Part shown: positions 44,287 to 52,816 of the stretch, piece after piece
How the letters are laid out: each line of letters opens with the position of its first letter
Numbering within the stretch: position 1 is the first letter of the stretch
Source: Palsa-461 sp040414865
Lineage (GTDB): Bacteria; Actinomycetota; Acidimicrobiia; Acidimicrobiales; RAAP-2
Length of the DNA stretch: 64,000 bases
Reading direction: 5' to 3'
NCBI GenBank assembly: GCA_040414865.1
Contig: JBEDUR010000165.1
Span: forward strand, 1 to 64,000
Translations under genes and position numbers: made by a program
Notes under the pieces: generated by a model
Databases searched by the model: none
Told to the model about the DNA's origin: nothing
What the model saw: the letters and a program-made list of their open reading frames with translations, nothing else

Positions 44287-44315
44287 TTGACAGATTATGT
44301 CGTATCCTCCAGAAT
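44287..44315 (+). promoter_or_regulatory. Candidate sigma70-type promoter for murT-gatD
   Basis: TTGACA at 44287-44292 is a perfect -35 hexamer. After a 17-base spacer, CAGAAT at 44310-44315 matches four of six -10 positions. Transcription would begin near 44322, giving a leader of about 225 bases with two hairpins before murT. The region is the most AT-rich of the local sequence and also lies within 40 bases of the lysR start. Confidence 0.5.
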
Positions 44316-44355
44316 GAGCGGTGACCACAGGGATCAGGAACCCCCCCTCTGTTCC

Positions 44356-44406
44356 CAGATGGGTCATCTGTGAAGGGATCGCTAGCCCCCCCGGCGGTCC
44401 CTTCAC
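44356..44406 (+). promoter_or_regulatory. Two adjacent perfect hairpins in the murT leader
   Basis: CAGATG (44356-44361) pairs with CATCTG (44365-44370) around GGT. GTGAAGGGA (44370-44378) pairs with TCCCTTCAC (44398-44406) around a 19-base loop. They share base 44370, so the two cannot form fully together. They lie about 140 bases before the murT start and downstream of the candidate promoter. An attenuator or regulator-binding leader is possible; no T-run follows the second stem and no known riboswitch class is recognised. Confidence 0.45.
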
Positions 44407-44548
44407 CGCGTCCGGGGGCATTTCTCTGCAGGCCAGTAGCCTTCGGCGCGGTGGATGCCGCCTTCGCTGACCGGGACCGGGCCTGTCTGGTAATCCGTCG
44501 TCCCCCGACAACCTCCAGCGCAGGGGCGGTGTTCACCCGTTCGGGCCG

Positions 44549-45793
44549 ATGAGCCTGCGCACCGGGGCAGCGGTTCAGGCGACGGCCACGGTCAACCGCC
44601 TGTCGCGTGGGCTTGGATTGGGCCGGGGCACCGTCGCCGGCGGCCGCCTCGGTCTGGCCATCGCCCCCCGGGGGCTCGCCGAGCTGGCCATGGGCCGCTC
44701 GGTGGCGCTCGTGAGCGGCACCAACGGCAAGACGACCACCACTGCGCTCCTGGCCGCTGCCCTCGGGGAGCGCGGGGCCGTGGTGAGCAACTCGACAGGG
44801 TCGAACATGCCCGCTGGGCACTTTGCCGCCCTGGCCGGCTCCCAGCGCGGGACCGCGGCGGTGCTGGAGGTCGACGAGGCCTACCTCCCGGCGAGCCTCG
44901 AGGCCCTTCGGCCGGCGGCCATCGTGTTGCTCAATCTGTCCCGCGACCAGCTCGACCGCAGCAACGAGGTCCGGATGGTGGCCGGTCGCTGGCGCGAGGC
45001 GCTGGCTCGGACCGAGGCGAGTGTGGTTGCCAACGCCGACGATCCTTTGGTGGTCTACGGGGCTGCGTCGGCCGCCTCGGTCGTGTGGGTGGCCGGGGGC
45101 GCGCGTTGGCGCGCTGACGCCGTGGGCTGCCCCGCCTGCGGGGAGCGGATCACGTTCGTTGGCGACTCGTGGTCCTGCCGGTGCGGGTTCGCCCGACCCA
45201 CGCCACGAATCAACGTTGAGGAGCGTCCCATCGGCACCACGGCGGTGCTCGCCGATGGGCGGCGTTTCGAGGTCGCCCTTTCGATCCCGGGGTCCTTCAA
45301 TCGGCGCAACGCCGTGATGGCCATGGCGGCGGCCGAAGCCCTCGGTGTCCCGGCGGAGGCGTCGCTGGCGGCCATGGCCCGGATCGAGGCAGTGGCAGGG
45401 CGATTCTCGGTTCGCGTGGTCGGGGGGATCCCGACCCGTCTCCTCCTGGCCAAGAACCCGGCGGGCTGGGAGGAGCTGCTCGACGTGGTCACCCCGGGAT
45501 CTGCGCCCGTGGTGGTGGCCATCAACGCCCGGATTGCCGACGGCCGCGATCCGTCGTGGCTGTGGGACGTTCCCTTCGAGCGGCTGGCCGGGCGACCGGT
45601 GGTGGCGAGCGGGGAGCGCAGCGCGGATGTGTCGGTCCGGCTGCACTACGCCGGCGTCGACCACCAGCGGCGAGCCGACCCGGTCGAAGCGGTGGTCCTG
45701 GCAGCGCGCCTGGGCGCAGACGGTGGTGGCAAGGTCCAGTTCATCGGGAACTACACCGCGTTCGGCGACCTCCTGGGCGCCGGAGCGGCCTGA
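44549..45793 (+). CDS. murT: Lipid II isoglutaminyl synthase ligase subunit MurT
   Basis: The 414-residue protein is a Mur-ligase-like ATPase: SGTNGKTTTTALL (P-loop) near residue 56, a Cys4-type zinc ribbon CPAC...CRC inserted in the central domain (the hallmark of MurT) and a C-terminal DUF1727 domain with NYTAFGDLL. MurT activates the alpha-carboxylate of D-glutamate in lipid II, and GatD supplies ammonia, giving D-isoglutamine in peptidoglycan. ATG at 44549. The gatD gene follows after 9 bases. Confidence 0.95.
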   Translation: MSLRTGAAVQATATVNRLSRGLGLGRGTVAGGRLGLAIAPRGLAELAMGRSVALVSGTNGKTTTTALLAAALGERGAVVSNSTGSNMPAGHFAALAGSQRGTAAVLEVDEAYLPASLEALRPAAIVLLNLSRDQLDRSNEVRMVAGRWREALARTEASVVANADDPLVVYGAASAASVVWVAGGARWRADAVGCPACGERITFVGDSWSCRCGFARPTPRINVEERPIGTTAVLADGRRFEVALSIPGSFNRRNAVMAMAAAEALGVPAEASLAAMARIEAVAGRFSVRVVGGIPTRLLLAKNPAGWEELLDVVTPGSAPVVVAINARIADGRDPSWLWDVPFERLAGRPVVASGERSADVSVRLHYAGVDHQRRADPVEAVVLAARLGADGGGKVQFIGNYTAFGDLLGAGAA

Positions 45794-45802
45794 GGAGGGG
45801 CG

Positions 45803-46543
45803 GTGCGCCACGCTCCGCTGCGGATCGCGGTCGTATACCCCGATCTCCTCGGCACCTACGGTGACGGGGGCAATGGGCTCGTCCTGGCCAGGCGGGCCGA
45901 GCGGCGGGGGATCGAGGCAGAGCTTCTCCAGGCGACCAGCGACCGGATCCTACCCCGGGCCGACCTCTACACCCTGGGCGGCGGCGAGGACGCGCCGCAG
46001 GTCCAGGCGTGTGAAGGCTTGGGCGAGAGCGTGCTCGCCGACGCGGTGTCGGAGGGCGCGGTGGTCCTCGCCGTCTGCGCCGGCTACCAGATCCTCGGGA
46101 CGACCTTCCCGACCGCCGACGGCGTCCAGGTCCCGGGTCTGGGCCTGCTCGAGGTGACCACGCGGAAGGGCCCCGGCCGCCGGGCCGTGGGCGAGGTCGT
46201 GGTCGAGGCGGCCATTCCGGGGGTCGGCCGCCTTACCGGGTTCGAGAACCACGGTGGCCTGAGTGCCCTGAGCCCCCGATTGCGCGCCCTCGGTACCGTC
46301 GTCTCGGGGGTGGGCAACGGGCACGGGACCGACGGGGCATGGGCCGGACACCTCGTCGGCACGTATCTCCACGGTCCCGTCCTCGCTCGCAACCCCGCTC
46401 TGGCCGATCTGCTCCTCTCCTGGGCCACCGGGAGCGATGGGCTGGATCCGCTGGACGACCGGCGCGAGGAGGAGCTGCGGGCCGAGCGACTGCACGCCGC
46501 CCTTTCGCACCGGGGCGGCCGGCGATGGTGGCACCGGGGCTGA
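45803..46543 (+). CDS. gatD: Lipid II isoglutaminyl synthase glutaminase subunit GatD
   Basis: The 246-residue protein (GTG start, GAGGAGGGG ribosome site) is a class I glutamine amidotransferase-like (CobB/CobQ type) domain. It starts RIAVVYPDLLGTYGDGGN, has the nucleophile elbow VCAGYQILG with catalytic Cys near 94, and TYLHGPVLARNP with catalytic His. It hydrolyses glutamine and channels ammonia to MurT. The last 40 residues are Arg-rich. The pair supports a Gram-positive, D-isoglutamine-containing cell wall. Confidence 0.95.
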   Translation: MRHAPLRIAVVYPDLLGTYGDGGNGLVLARRAERRGIEAELLQATSDRILPRADLYTLGGGEDAPQVQACEGLGESVLADAVSEGAVVLAVCAGYQILGTTFPTADGVQVPGLGLLEVTTRKGPGRRAVGEVVVEAAIPGVGRLTGFENHGGLSALSPRLRALGTVVSGVGNGHGTDGAWAGHLVGTYLHGPVLARNPALADLLLSWATGSDGLDPLDDRREEELRAERLHAALSHRGGRRWWHRG

Positions 46544-46563
46544 CCCGGTTGAATCGGCCGGGC

Positions 46564-47571
46564 TCAGTCGCGTCTGGACGCCTGGGCGCGCCGGAGACCG
46601 GGGCGGCGGCCGGTCAGCCGGGTCAGCCTGACCTCCGGCCACGGCCGCTCGGTCACCCTCTGTTCGGTTGCCCCCAAGGCCCAGGCGCGCCGCCAAGGCA
46701 CCTCGTTCGGGCCGTGCAGCGCGCGGTGGCCGGCGGTGGCGCGGCGGCGGGCTGTCCACCAGTCGGTCGCGACCTCGCTGGCCAGCAGTTCGACCGCTCG
46801 TTCGAGACGGATGGCGAAACGCCGGGCGTCCTCGTCGCGTGCGGCTCGCATCGGCGGTCCGAAGACGACAGTCACCTCGCTGCGGCGCAGCAGGCGGCCT
46901 CGGTTCTCGGTCCCCGAGCCGCCCGGGTGCTCGTCGTCGCGCTTGGGAAGAACTCGGCGGGTGCCGTGCAAATAGACGGGCACGACCGGTGCCCCGCTGC
47001 GGACGGCCAAGTAGGCGGCGCCGCCCCGGAACTCCTGGGCCCAACCGTCGGGGGAGCGGCCGCCCTCGGGAAAGATGACCAAGTTCCAGCCTTCGCCCAA
47101 CAGCTCGGCGGCAACGTCGGCCGAGCGCCGGTTGACCCTCGAACGTTCGATGGGGATGGCGGCCAGGCTGAGCGACCACAGCATGGACTTCCAGGGCCGG
47201 TCGAAGAAATAGTCGGCGGCGGCGCCGACGACAGTGCGGTGTCGGAACCGAACCGGGAGGGTCGTAAGGAGCAGAGGGGTGTCGAAGTGGCTGGCGTGGT
47301 TGGAGGCGAAGATGACCGGTGCCTCGACGTGGGCCAGGTACTCGGCTCCCCTCACGGTCGCCGGCGCGACGGCGCGGGCCACAGGCCGGGTGACATTGTC
47401 GAGCACCATGGCGCGCAAAAGTCGGGCCGGATAGCGGCGGGACCATTCGTGGTCATAGTCGAGGCCGACCTTGCGTTGCGGGGCCGGTCGGGCAATGCCT
47501 GAGGGCCAATCCGGCGACGCCAACGGGAAGCGCAGCCGGCCGATGGTGCGCAGCGTCGACTCGAGTCTCAT
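46564..47571 (-). CDS. PlsC-like lysophospholipid acyltransferase
   Basis: The 335-residue protein carries acyltransferase motif I NHASHFD (HxxxxD), motif II IPIERSRVN, motif III FPEGGRSPDG, and VVPVYLHGT. It would transfer acyl chains to a glycerol-phosphate or related acceptor at the membrane. The N-terminal about 60 residues and Arg-rich tail (RRPGLRRAQASRRD) extend beyond PlsC. It is the last gene of a four-gene operon. Its ATG overlaps the stop of the LarA-like gene by 4 bases (ATGA), tying it to that pathway rather than to general phospholipid synthesis. Confidence 0.88.
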   Translation of the reverse strand: MRLESTLRTIGRLRFPLASPDWPSGIARPAPQRKVGLDYDHEWSRRYPARLLRAMVLDNVTRPVARAVAPATVRGAEYLAHVEAPVIFASNHASHFDTPLLLTTLPVRFRHRTVVGAAADYFFDRPWKSMLWSLSLAAIPIERSRVNRRSADVAAELLGEGWNLVIFPEGGRSPDGWAQEFRGGAAYLAVRSGAPVVPVYLHGTRRVLPKRDDEHPGGSGTENRGRLLRRSEVTVVFGPPMRAARDEDARRFAIRLERAVELLASEVATDWWTARRRATAGHRALHGPNEVPWRRAWALGATEQRVTERPWPEVRLTRLTGRRPGLRRAQASRRD

Positions 47572-49157
47572 TGCACGTCAGCCATGCCCAGCGGGGGTAC
47601 GTGCATGTGGGTGATGGTCGGCGACGTTCCGACCACGTCACTCGCGATCTCGAGCGCGTCGACGAGGGTGGATGCGGGGGAGAAACCCATCCGTCGTACG
47701 GCCTTGGGGTCGCCACCGAGCACGATCACGCGACCCAAGTGCTCGAGGGCGTGCGCACACCAGTACCACATGTAGAAGGGGTGCACGCCGTGGTAGGCGT
47801 GGCCGGTCCGGTAGAGGTGGACATACCACGGGTCGTTGGCGAAGGACTCCTCGTAGAGCTTGTGCATCTCGGTGGGGTCGGTCGTCTCGGTCAGCACCTG
47901 CTCGTAGAAGTCGATGTAGCTCGGGTGGTAGGCAGGGTCGAAGTCCGGTTTTGTCGGATGCTGCATGATCACCACGCCGCCCTCGCGCACGAGCGGCTTG
48001 CCCCGGTAGAGATTGAAGAAGTACCCGAGACCCAGACAGGCCACGAGGATCGGGTTCATGATCGAGTTCACGTTGTAAGGACAGATGTAGGGGAGCCCCA
48101 TGGTCAGGATGTCGCTCTGGCCCTCGATTGCCACGCCCTGCTGACGCCACACGCTCTGCAGGGACAGTTCGTGGACGGCTTCCACTTCGCCGGCCTGCAC
48201 CGAGGTGATCCGGTGCGGAGCTTTGATGCCGTGGAAGATCTGGCGGGAGATTCGGTCCGGGCCCGCGTCGAGTGCGGCCGCGGTCGCCGCGTAGGTGGCC
48301 CGGTCGCGCAACGACCACTCCCACTCGCGCTTTTGGAGGAAGGCGAACGGAGCGGGGAAGGTTTCGGTATTGAGGGTGGTCTCGATCTGGAAGACCTTGA
48401 CACCGCTCTCGGCGATGTGTCGCCCCATGCGCCAGTTGGAGGAGTGCAGCTCCGAGGACGGCGCGTGCATGAACGAGCGGGAGTGGCGCAGGGTCGTCGG
48501 GTTGTGGTGGTGGCGCAGGCTGCGGTAGCTGGCCAAGCCGGTGGCCACGCTCTTATGGCCCCCGTCCATGGCCACCAGGCAGATGTTCACGTAGACAATC
48601 AGATCGCTCGTGGCCGCCCGCTTGTTGATCTCCACTTCCTCGCCTTCGGCGGTCCGCCCGAGGTCGGCCAGGTTGTCCGGGTCCTCGGCATCGTGCTGGG
48701 TCAGCAGCCCGTGGGGGGCGAAAGCCTCGTAGACCCGATCGCCTAGGGCGTGGCGGAGCTCGGCTTCGGTCATGCGCCGGTGCAGGGCCAGCGCGGCGAT
48801 CAGCACGACGTCGTCGACGCCGGCGGCCGCGGCCGCATTGAGGACCTCTTCGATGACCAACTGGCGCACGTCGGGCGCTCGCATCGGTGGGAGCGGGAGG
48901 GAGACGTCGTCGAAGCAGATGGTGAGGCGCATGCCCGGCTTGAGCAAGGCCCGAAGGGGTTCTGAGTCTCCGGCCGGGTGCTCGAGCGCATCTCGGATCG
49001 CCTCCAACGGGTCGGCCAGCGGCTCGAGGGGCTCGGGCGCGTAGAGGACCCTCGTGCCCACGGGAAGCCGCTCCAGGGTGAAGCCCTCCCCGTTCCACAA
49101 CAGCGTGGGCGGCGTCGAGCCGTCCACCTCCAGCACGAACCCGGGTCGTGGGGTCAT
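47568..49157 (-). CDS. LarA-like (DUF2088) protein in a lipid-type operon
   Basis: This 529-residue protein resembles nickel-pincer lactate racemase LarA. It has ICFDDVSLPLP (LarA DDxTRPxP), ALHRRMTEAELRHALG with His126, QHDAEDPDNLADLGRT, and DGGHKSVATGLA with Lys202 in the position of the lysine that bonds the pincer cofactor. Downstream is a larger C-terminal domain with aromatic YMWYWCAHALEHL. The larB/C/E cofactor genes are not present, and LarA is usually about 420-440 residues. The substrate is probably not lactate. It is coupled by 4-base overlaps with its flanking operon genes. Confidence 0.82.
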   Translation of the reverse strand: MTPRPGFVLEVDGSTPPTLLWNGEGFTLERLPVGTRVLYAPEPLEPLADPLEAIRDALEHPAGDSEPLRALLKPGMRLTICFDDVSLPLPPMRAPDVRQLVIEEVLNAAAAAGVDDVVLIAALALHRRMTEAELRHALGDRVYEAFAPHGLLTQHDAEDPDNLADLGRTAEGEEVEINKRAATSDLIVYVNICLVAMDGGHKSVATGLASYRSLRHHHNPTTLRHSRSFMHAPSSELHSSNWRMGRHIAESGVKVFQIETTLNTETFPAPFAFLQKREWEWSLRDRATYAATAAALDAGPDRISRQIFHGIKAPHRITSVQAGEVEAVHELSLQSVWRQQGVAIEGQSDILTMGLPYICPYNVNSIMNPILVACLGLGYFFNLYRGKPLVREGGVVIMQHPTKPDFDPAYHPSYIDFYEQVLTETTDPTEMHKLYEESFANDPWYVHLYRTGHAYHGVHPFYMWYWCAHALEHLGRVIVLGGDPKAVRRMGFSPASTLVDALEIASDVVGTSPTITHMHVPPLGMADVQ

Positions 49158-50407
49158 CGGCGACCTCCTCGCGCGCCCAAGCCCAAGTCAAACGCAATCC
49201 TGACCGCTCCCCGACGCCCGGCTGCCCCGGCATGGGCGACGGCCTCCTCGAAGCGCTCGAGCGGGTAGGACGCGGAGACCAGGCGGCCGGTGCTCATGGC
49301 CGCTGCCGCCTCGAGCGCCAGCTCGAAGGTGGGCCGAGGGTTCCCGTCAAACAACTCGGTGCCGTACGCATAGGCACCGGCCAGTCGGATCTCGCGGTGC
49401 CAGAGCGGGGCCAGGTCGACCTGGAGCCGTCCGGGCATTCCGATCAGGACGACGGTGCCGTGCGGCCGGACCACCTCCAAGCTGCCGGCGATCGACTCGG
49501 AGCTCCCCACGCAGTCGAACACCACATCAGCCCCTCCGGTCAACCGACTGCCGGATGGCCCGCCCACCATGAGCGAGCGGGCGTGCCGCCGCACCGCCCG
49601 TCCCAACTGGTCGGGCGGGACGACGACGCTCGCGCCGAGCTGTTCGGCCAGGGTTCGCTGCGCGGCGTAGCGAGCCCCGACGGCAAGGACTCGGGGCGAA
49701 GGGAGTGCCCCGCGGCTGGCCAAGTACCCGAACGCGGCCACGGTGGCAAGACCGAGGGTCCCGGCCCCGATGACCGCGACCACCGCGTCGTCGCCGACCC
49801 CGGCGCCCATGACGGCATGGAGCGCGCAGGCGAGGGGCTCGACCGTCACCGCGTCGGCGTCGCTCAGCCCGTCGCCCACCGGGTAGAGCTGGCTCTCGTG
49901 GGCGACGAGGCCGGCCGTGGACCAGCCGCCACCGGTGTCGGCGCAGAACCCTGTTTGTATGCCCGGGGAGAGATGGCCAAAGCCGGTGCGCTCACAGTCG
50001 CCGGTGTCGCCCAGAGCGCAAGACCGACACCGTGGCCAAAGGTCGCGGGCGACGCAGCCGAGCACCGGTTGGATCACGACCCGGGATCCGGCCGGGAGCG
50101 ACCTGCCGTCGGCGCCGGACGCGGGGGACTCGAGGACGCCGACCACCTCGTGTCCGGGGACGAACGGAAAGCTCACCAGCGGTTCGAAGTACCGAGAGCT
50201 GCGGCCGTCGATGGTGGCCAGGTCCGATCCGCAGATACCCGACAAGATCGGACTGACCCGGTGCCACCCGGCTCCGGGCAGCCTCGGAGGGTCGGCGTCG
50301 ATCAGGCGCAGCGGTGCCACCCGTGCGCCCCGGCCCGATCCCAGACCCGAGGCGAGACGGGATGCGGCGAACCTGGCCAGGTTTCGCTCGAAGACGAGGG
50401 CCTTCAC
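49154..50407 (-). CDS. Zinc-binding alcohol dehydrogenase (MDR family)
   Basis: The GTG at 50405-50407 (overlapping the preceding stop as GTGA) gives 417 residues. It has ICGSDL (catalytic-zinc Cys), PGHEVVGVL (GHE), a structural zinc lobe with CVARDLWPRCRSCALGDTGDC rearranged, GAGTLGLATVAAFGYLA (NAD Rossmann loop) and FDCVGSSESI. It is related to threonine/sorbitol dehydrogenases. In this operon it could oxidise or reduce an alcohol or aldehyde made by the acyl reductase. Its start and end overlap neighbouring genes by 4 bases each. Confidence 0.87.
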   Translation of the reverse strand: MKALVFERNLARFAASRLASGLGSGRGARVAPLRLIDADPPRLPGAGWHRVSPILSGICGSDLATIDGRSSRYFEPLVSFPFVPGHEVVGVLESPASGADGRSLPAGSRVVIQPVLGCVARDLWPRCRSCALGDTGDCERTGFGHLSPGIQTGFCADTGGGWSTAGLVAHESQLYPVGDGLSDADAVTVEPLACALHAVMGAGVGDDAVVAVIGAGTLGLATVAAFGYLASRGALPSPRVLAVGARYAAQRTLAEQLGASVVVPPDQLGRAVRRHARSLMVGGPSGSRLTGGADVVFDCVGSSESIAGSLEVVRPHGTVVLIGMPGRLQVDLAPLWHREIRLAGAYAYGTELFDGNPRPTFELALEAAAAMSTGRLVSASYPLERFEEAVAHAGAAGRRGAVRIAFDLGLGARGGRR

Positions 50408-52770
50408 CGCGGCAGCCCTCCGGCATCGCGAGCCACCGAGCGAGGCTCGATCCCCGCCAGGGGCACGAAGGCGTCGGTCCCGCCCGAGGCCCGCCTCCAC
50501 TGTTCCACCAGCCAGCCGCGCCGGCGGGCGATGGCGGCCAGCCGGGCGTCGGGGTTCACCGCGACCGGGAAACCGACGGCCTCGAGCATGGCGAGGTCAC
50601 TCGAGGAGTCGGCGTACGCGACGGACTCGGCCAGTGCGAGCCCGTGTTCCTCGGCGTAGGCGTCGAGCATCAGCGCCCGGGCCTCGCCGATGGGGGAGAG
50701 CTCGGCCAACCGCCCGGTGAACGTCCCGTCGCGCTCGGAGAGGCTGGCGCAGACCACGTCGTCGAAGAGCGGACGCAGTGGGGCCACCACCACGTCGAGC
50801 GCGCCCGTGATGAGCAGGGTGCGGTGCCCGAGGCGCCGGTGCTGGCGAACCCGGGCGATGCCCTCGGGGAACGAGCGGCGGAGCAGGAACTCGTGGAACA
50901 GGTCCCACGCGTCCTGTTCGACCTCGGCCACAGAGGCGCCCTCGTAGCGACGGTAGAAGAACCGGAGGAAGTCGCCCCGGTCCCGTCGGTCGAGGCTGAG
51001 CCAGCGCGGGGCCGAGGCCAGAAGGTCGGCTACGAACCCAACCCGGCGGTCCGGATCCATGTGCCGGCTGGCCAGCCACGCGTAGGAGTCGACGACGTTG
51101 GAGGCGATCAGGGTGTGCTCGAGGTCGAACACGGCGAGGTGCCGGTCAGGGGAGAGGATCGCCGCGCGCAGCCGGCCCGGGCGGTCGGTGCCCCCCGGTC
51201 GCCCCGGCGTGGTACGGACTCGTCCGCGTTCGACCACCGAGGGCAGGTGGACATCGGCGACGTAGTGGGCCCAGTCAATGACGGCGGGGTCGAAACAGAA
51301 CCGCTCCTGGTCCTCGGGATCGAGCGACCCGAACAAGGAGAGCAACCGGTCGATCCGGTACCGGGCCTCGGTCTCGGCGTACGCGCCGTACAGCTCGACA
51401 TAGCCGAGGGCCCGCTCGGCGAGAACCTGCTGGTCCTCGAGCTTGGCCGCCCATTCGGCCTGTTTGCGGCGAAAGGGCACCATGCGCAGCCCTCGCTCGG
51501 CGACATCGATCAAGCGGAGGGCCTGGTGAAGCTGGCGCTGCACCCGGCCGCGGCCCGGGAAGGACCACTCGGGGAGCGAGATGGGCTGCCCACGGTCGTC
51601 ATAGAGGGGTCGCTGCCCGAACCAGTCCTGGGCCAGCCGGAGGAGCTCGCCGTAGACGAGTGGGTTCCGCACCCCCGAGGCCACGTGGTACACCGCCGGC
51701 CCATCCTCTGGACCCCGGGCGGCCACCGCGATGATGGCTGCCACCACCAGGTCGACCGGGATGACATCGACGACCCCCTCGGGGACGCCGGGGAACTCGC
51801 GCAACAGGCCCCTGGCGAACGACAAGATGATTGGCTCGGCCATGCGGAAGCCCCGGATCCACCCCGGTCTCGGTTCGGTGAGGGACGACTCGATGATCGA
51901 AGGCCGGACGATGGTGAGCGGAACCGGAGCGGAGGCACCAGGGCCGTACTGGGCGACCAGCGCTCGCTCGCCGAGCGCCTTGGTGAAGGCGTAGGCGTCG
52001 GGCCAACCCAGCGCCTTGGCCCGCGCAGAGCCGGCTTCGACCAACTGGCGTCGGACCCACTCCTGCCGTAGTCGCTCGGCTCGGGCGGCCAGCAGGTGGG
52101 TGCCGGAGGCGCCCTGCTCGGCGTGGGCGCGCTTAGCGAACTCGCGCAAACGGTCGGGATGCCGGGAGGCGTCCTCGAGGTCGTCGCGTAGGCGCCGCGC
52201 GCTCGCCACCTCGGCCGTCCAGTCGATGGCCAGGCTGAAGCGGTCCTCCGAGAGCAACTGTTCGCCCGTTACCCCTTGGTGGGCGCCGGCCACGTACGCA
52301 GTCGAGACGGCGATTAGGTGGGCCGGGTGGTCGCGCGCGTCGGCGACCGCCGCGGCCACCCGGGATGGACCGAGCAGGTTGACCTCGACCGCTTGGTCGA
52401 GCGGAGCGTCGAAGCTGACGGCGGCGGCCGAGTGGATGACGACGTCGCAGGAGGCGAGGGCGGCCCGGCCGGCGTCGTCCAGCCCAAGCCCATCGGTCGA
52501 GACATCACCGGCGACGCCCTGGACCCGTGCGGCGATCTGGTCATCGAACTGCCCGCCTAGGTCGGCCCGAAGCCTGGCAAAACAGTCATTTCGCAGGATC
52601 TCCCGCTCGAGCCTCGCCTGAGCGCCGGCCCGCCGACTCGGTCGGACGAGGGCGACGACCTGGGCATCGGGGATCGTCCGCAGCACTCGCTCGATGAGGG
52701 CCGTCCCGAGGAAACCGGTTCCTCCGGTCACGAAGAAACGCCGTCCGGCAAGGCAATCGGCGATGCCCAT
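50404..52770 (-). CDS. Fatty acyl-CoA reductase-like SDR fused to a HAD-IB phosphatase-like domain
   Basis: The 788-residue protein has an extended-SDR/male-sterility acyl reductase domain (TGGTGFLGTALIERVL residues 15-31, HSAAAVSFD, catalytic Tyr260 and Lys264 in YAFTK, IVRPSIIESS). It is followed after about residue 520 by a HAD-IB domain (FDLEHTLIASNVV, LLITGALDVVV, YADSSSDLAMLEAVG). The HAD motif I is DxE rather than DxD, so phosphatase activity is doubtful. Such fusions reduce fatty acyl-CoA or acyl-ACP. It is the first gene of the operon and starts 34 bases from operators shared with tetR. Confidence 0.85.
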   Translation of the reverse strand: MGIADCLAGRRFFVTGGTGFLGTALIERVLRTIPDAQVVALVRPSRRAGAQARLEREILRNDCFARLRADLGGQFDDQIAARVQGVAGDVSTDGLGLDDAGRAALASCDVVIHSAAAVSFDAPLDQAVEVNLLGPSRVAAAVADARDHPAHLIAVSTAYVAGAHQGVTGEQLLSEDRFSLAIDWTAEVASARRLRDDLEDASRHPDRLREFAKRAHAEQGASGTHLLAARAERLRQEWVRRQLVEAGSARAKALGWPDAYAFTKALGERALVAQYGPGASAPVPLTIVRPSIIESSLTEPRPGWIRGFRMAEPIILSFARGLLREFPGVPEGVVDVIPVDLVVAAIIAVAARGPEDGPAVYHVASGVRNPLVYGELLRLAQDWFGQRPLYDDRGQPISLPEWSFPGRGRVQRQLHQALRLIDVAERGLRMVPFRRKQAEWAAKLEDQQVLAERALGYVELYGAYAETEARYRIDRLLSLFGSLDPEDQERFCFDPAVIDWAHYVADVHLPSVVERGRVRTTPGRPGGTDRPGRLRAAILSPDRHLAVFDLEHTLIASNVVDSYAWLASRHMDPDRRVGFVADLLASAPRWLSLDRRDRGDFLRFFYRRYEGASVAEVEQDAWDLFHEFLLRRSFPEGIARVRQHRRLGHRTLLITGALDVVVAPLRPLFDDVVCASLSERDGTFTGRLAELSPIGEARALMLDAYAEEHGLALAESVAYADSSSDLAMLEAVGFPVAVNPDARLAAIARRRGWLVEQWRRASGGTDAFVPLAGIEPRSVARDAGGLPR

Positions 52771-52779
52771 CAGGCTTGT

Positions 52780-52816
52780 CTACCATTTGGGAGAGATTTT
52801 GTCTACCATCTGGTAG
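52780..52816. promoter_or_regulatory. Tandem palindromic operator between acyl-reductase operon and tetR
   Basis: CTACCATCTGGTAG (52803-52816) is a perfect palindrome ending directly at the tetR GTG. A second copy, CTACCATTTGGGAG (52780-52793), has one mismatch between arms. The centres are 23 bp apart. TTGTCTACCATYTGG is identical in both. Lying between two divergent genes, one a TetR regulator, they are strong candidates for autoregulation and operon repression. TACCAT may also serve as a -10 element, consistent with leaderless tetR mRNA. Confidence 0.75.
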
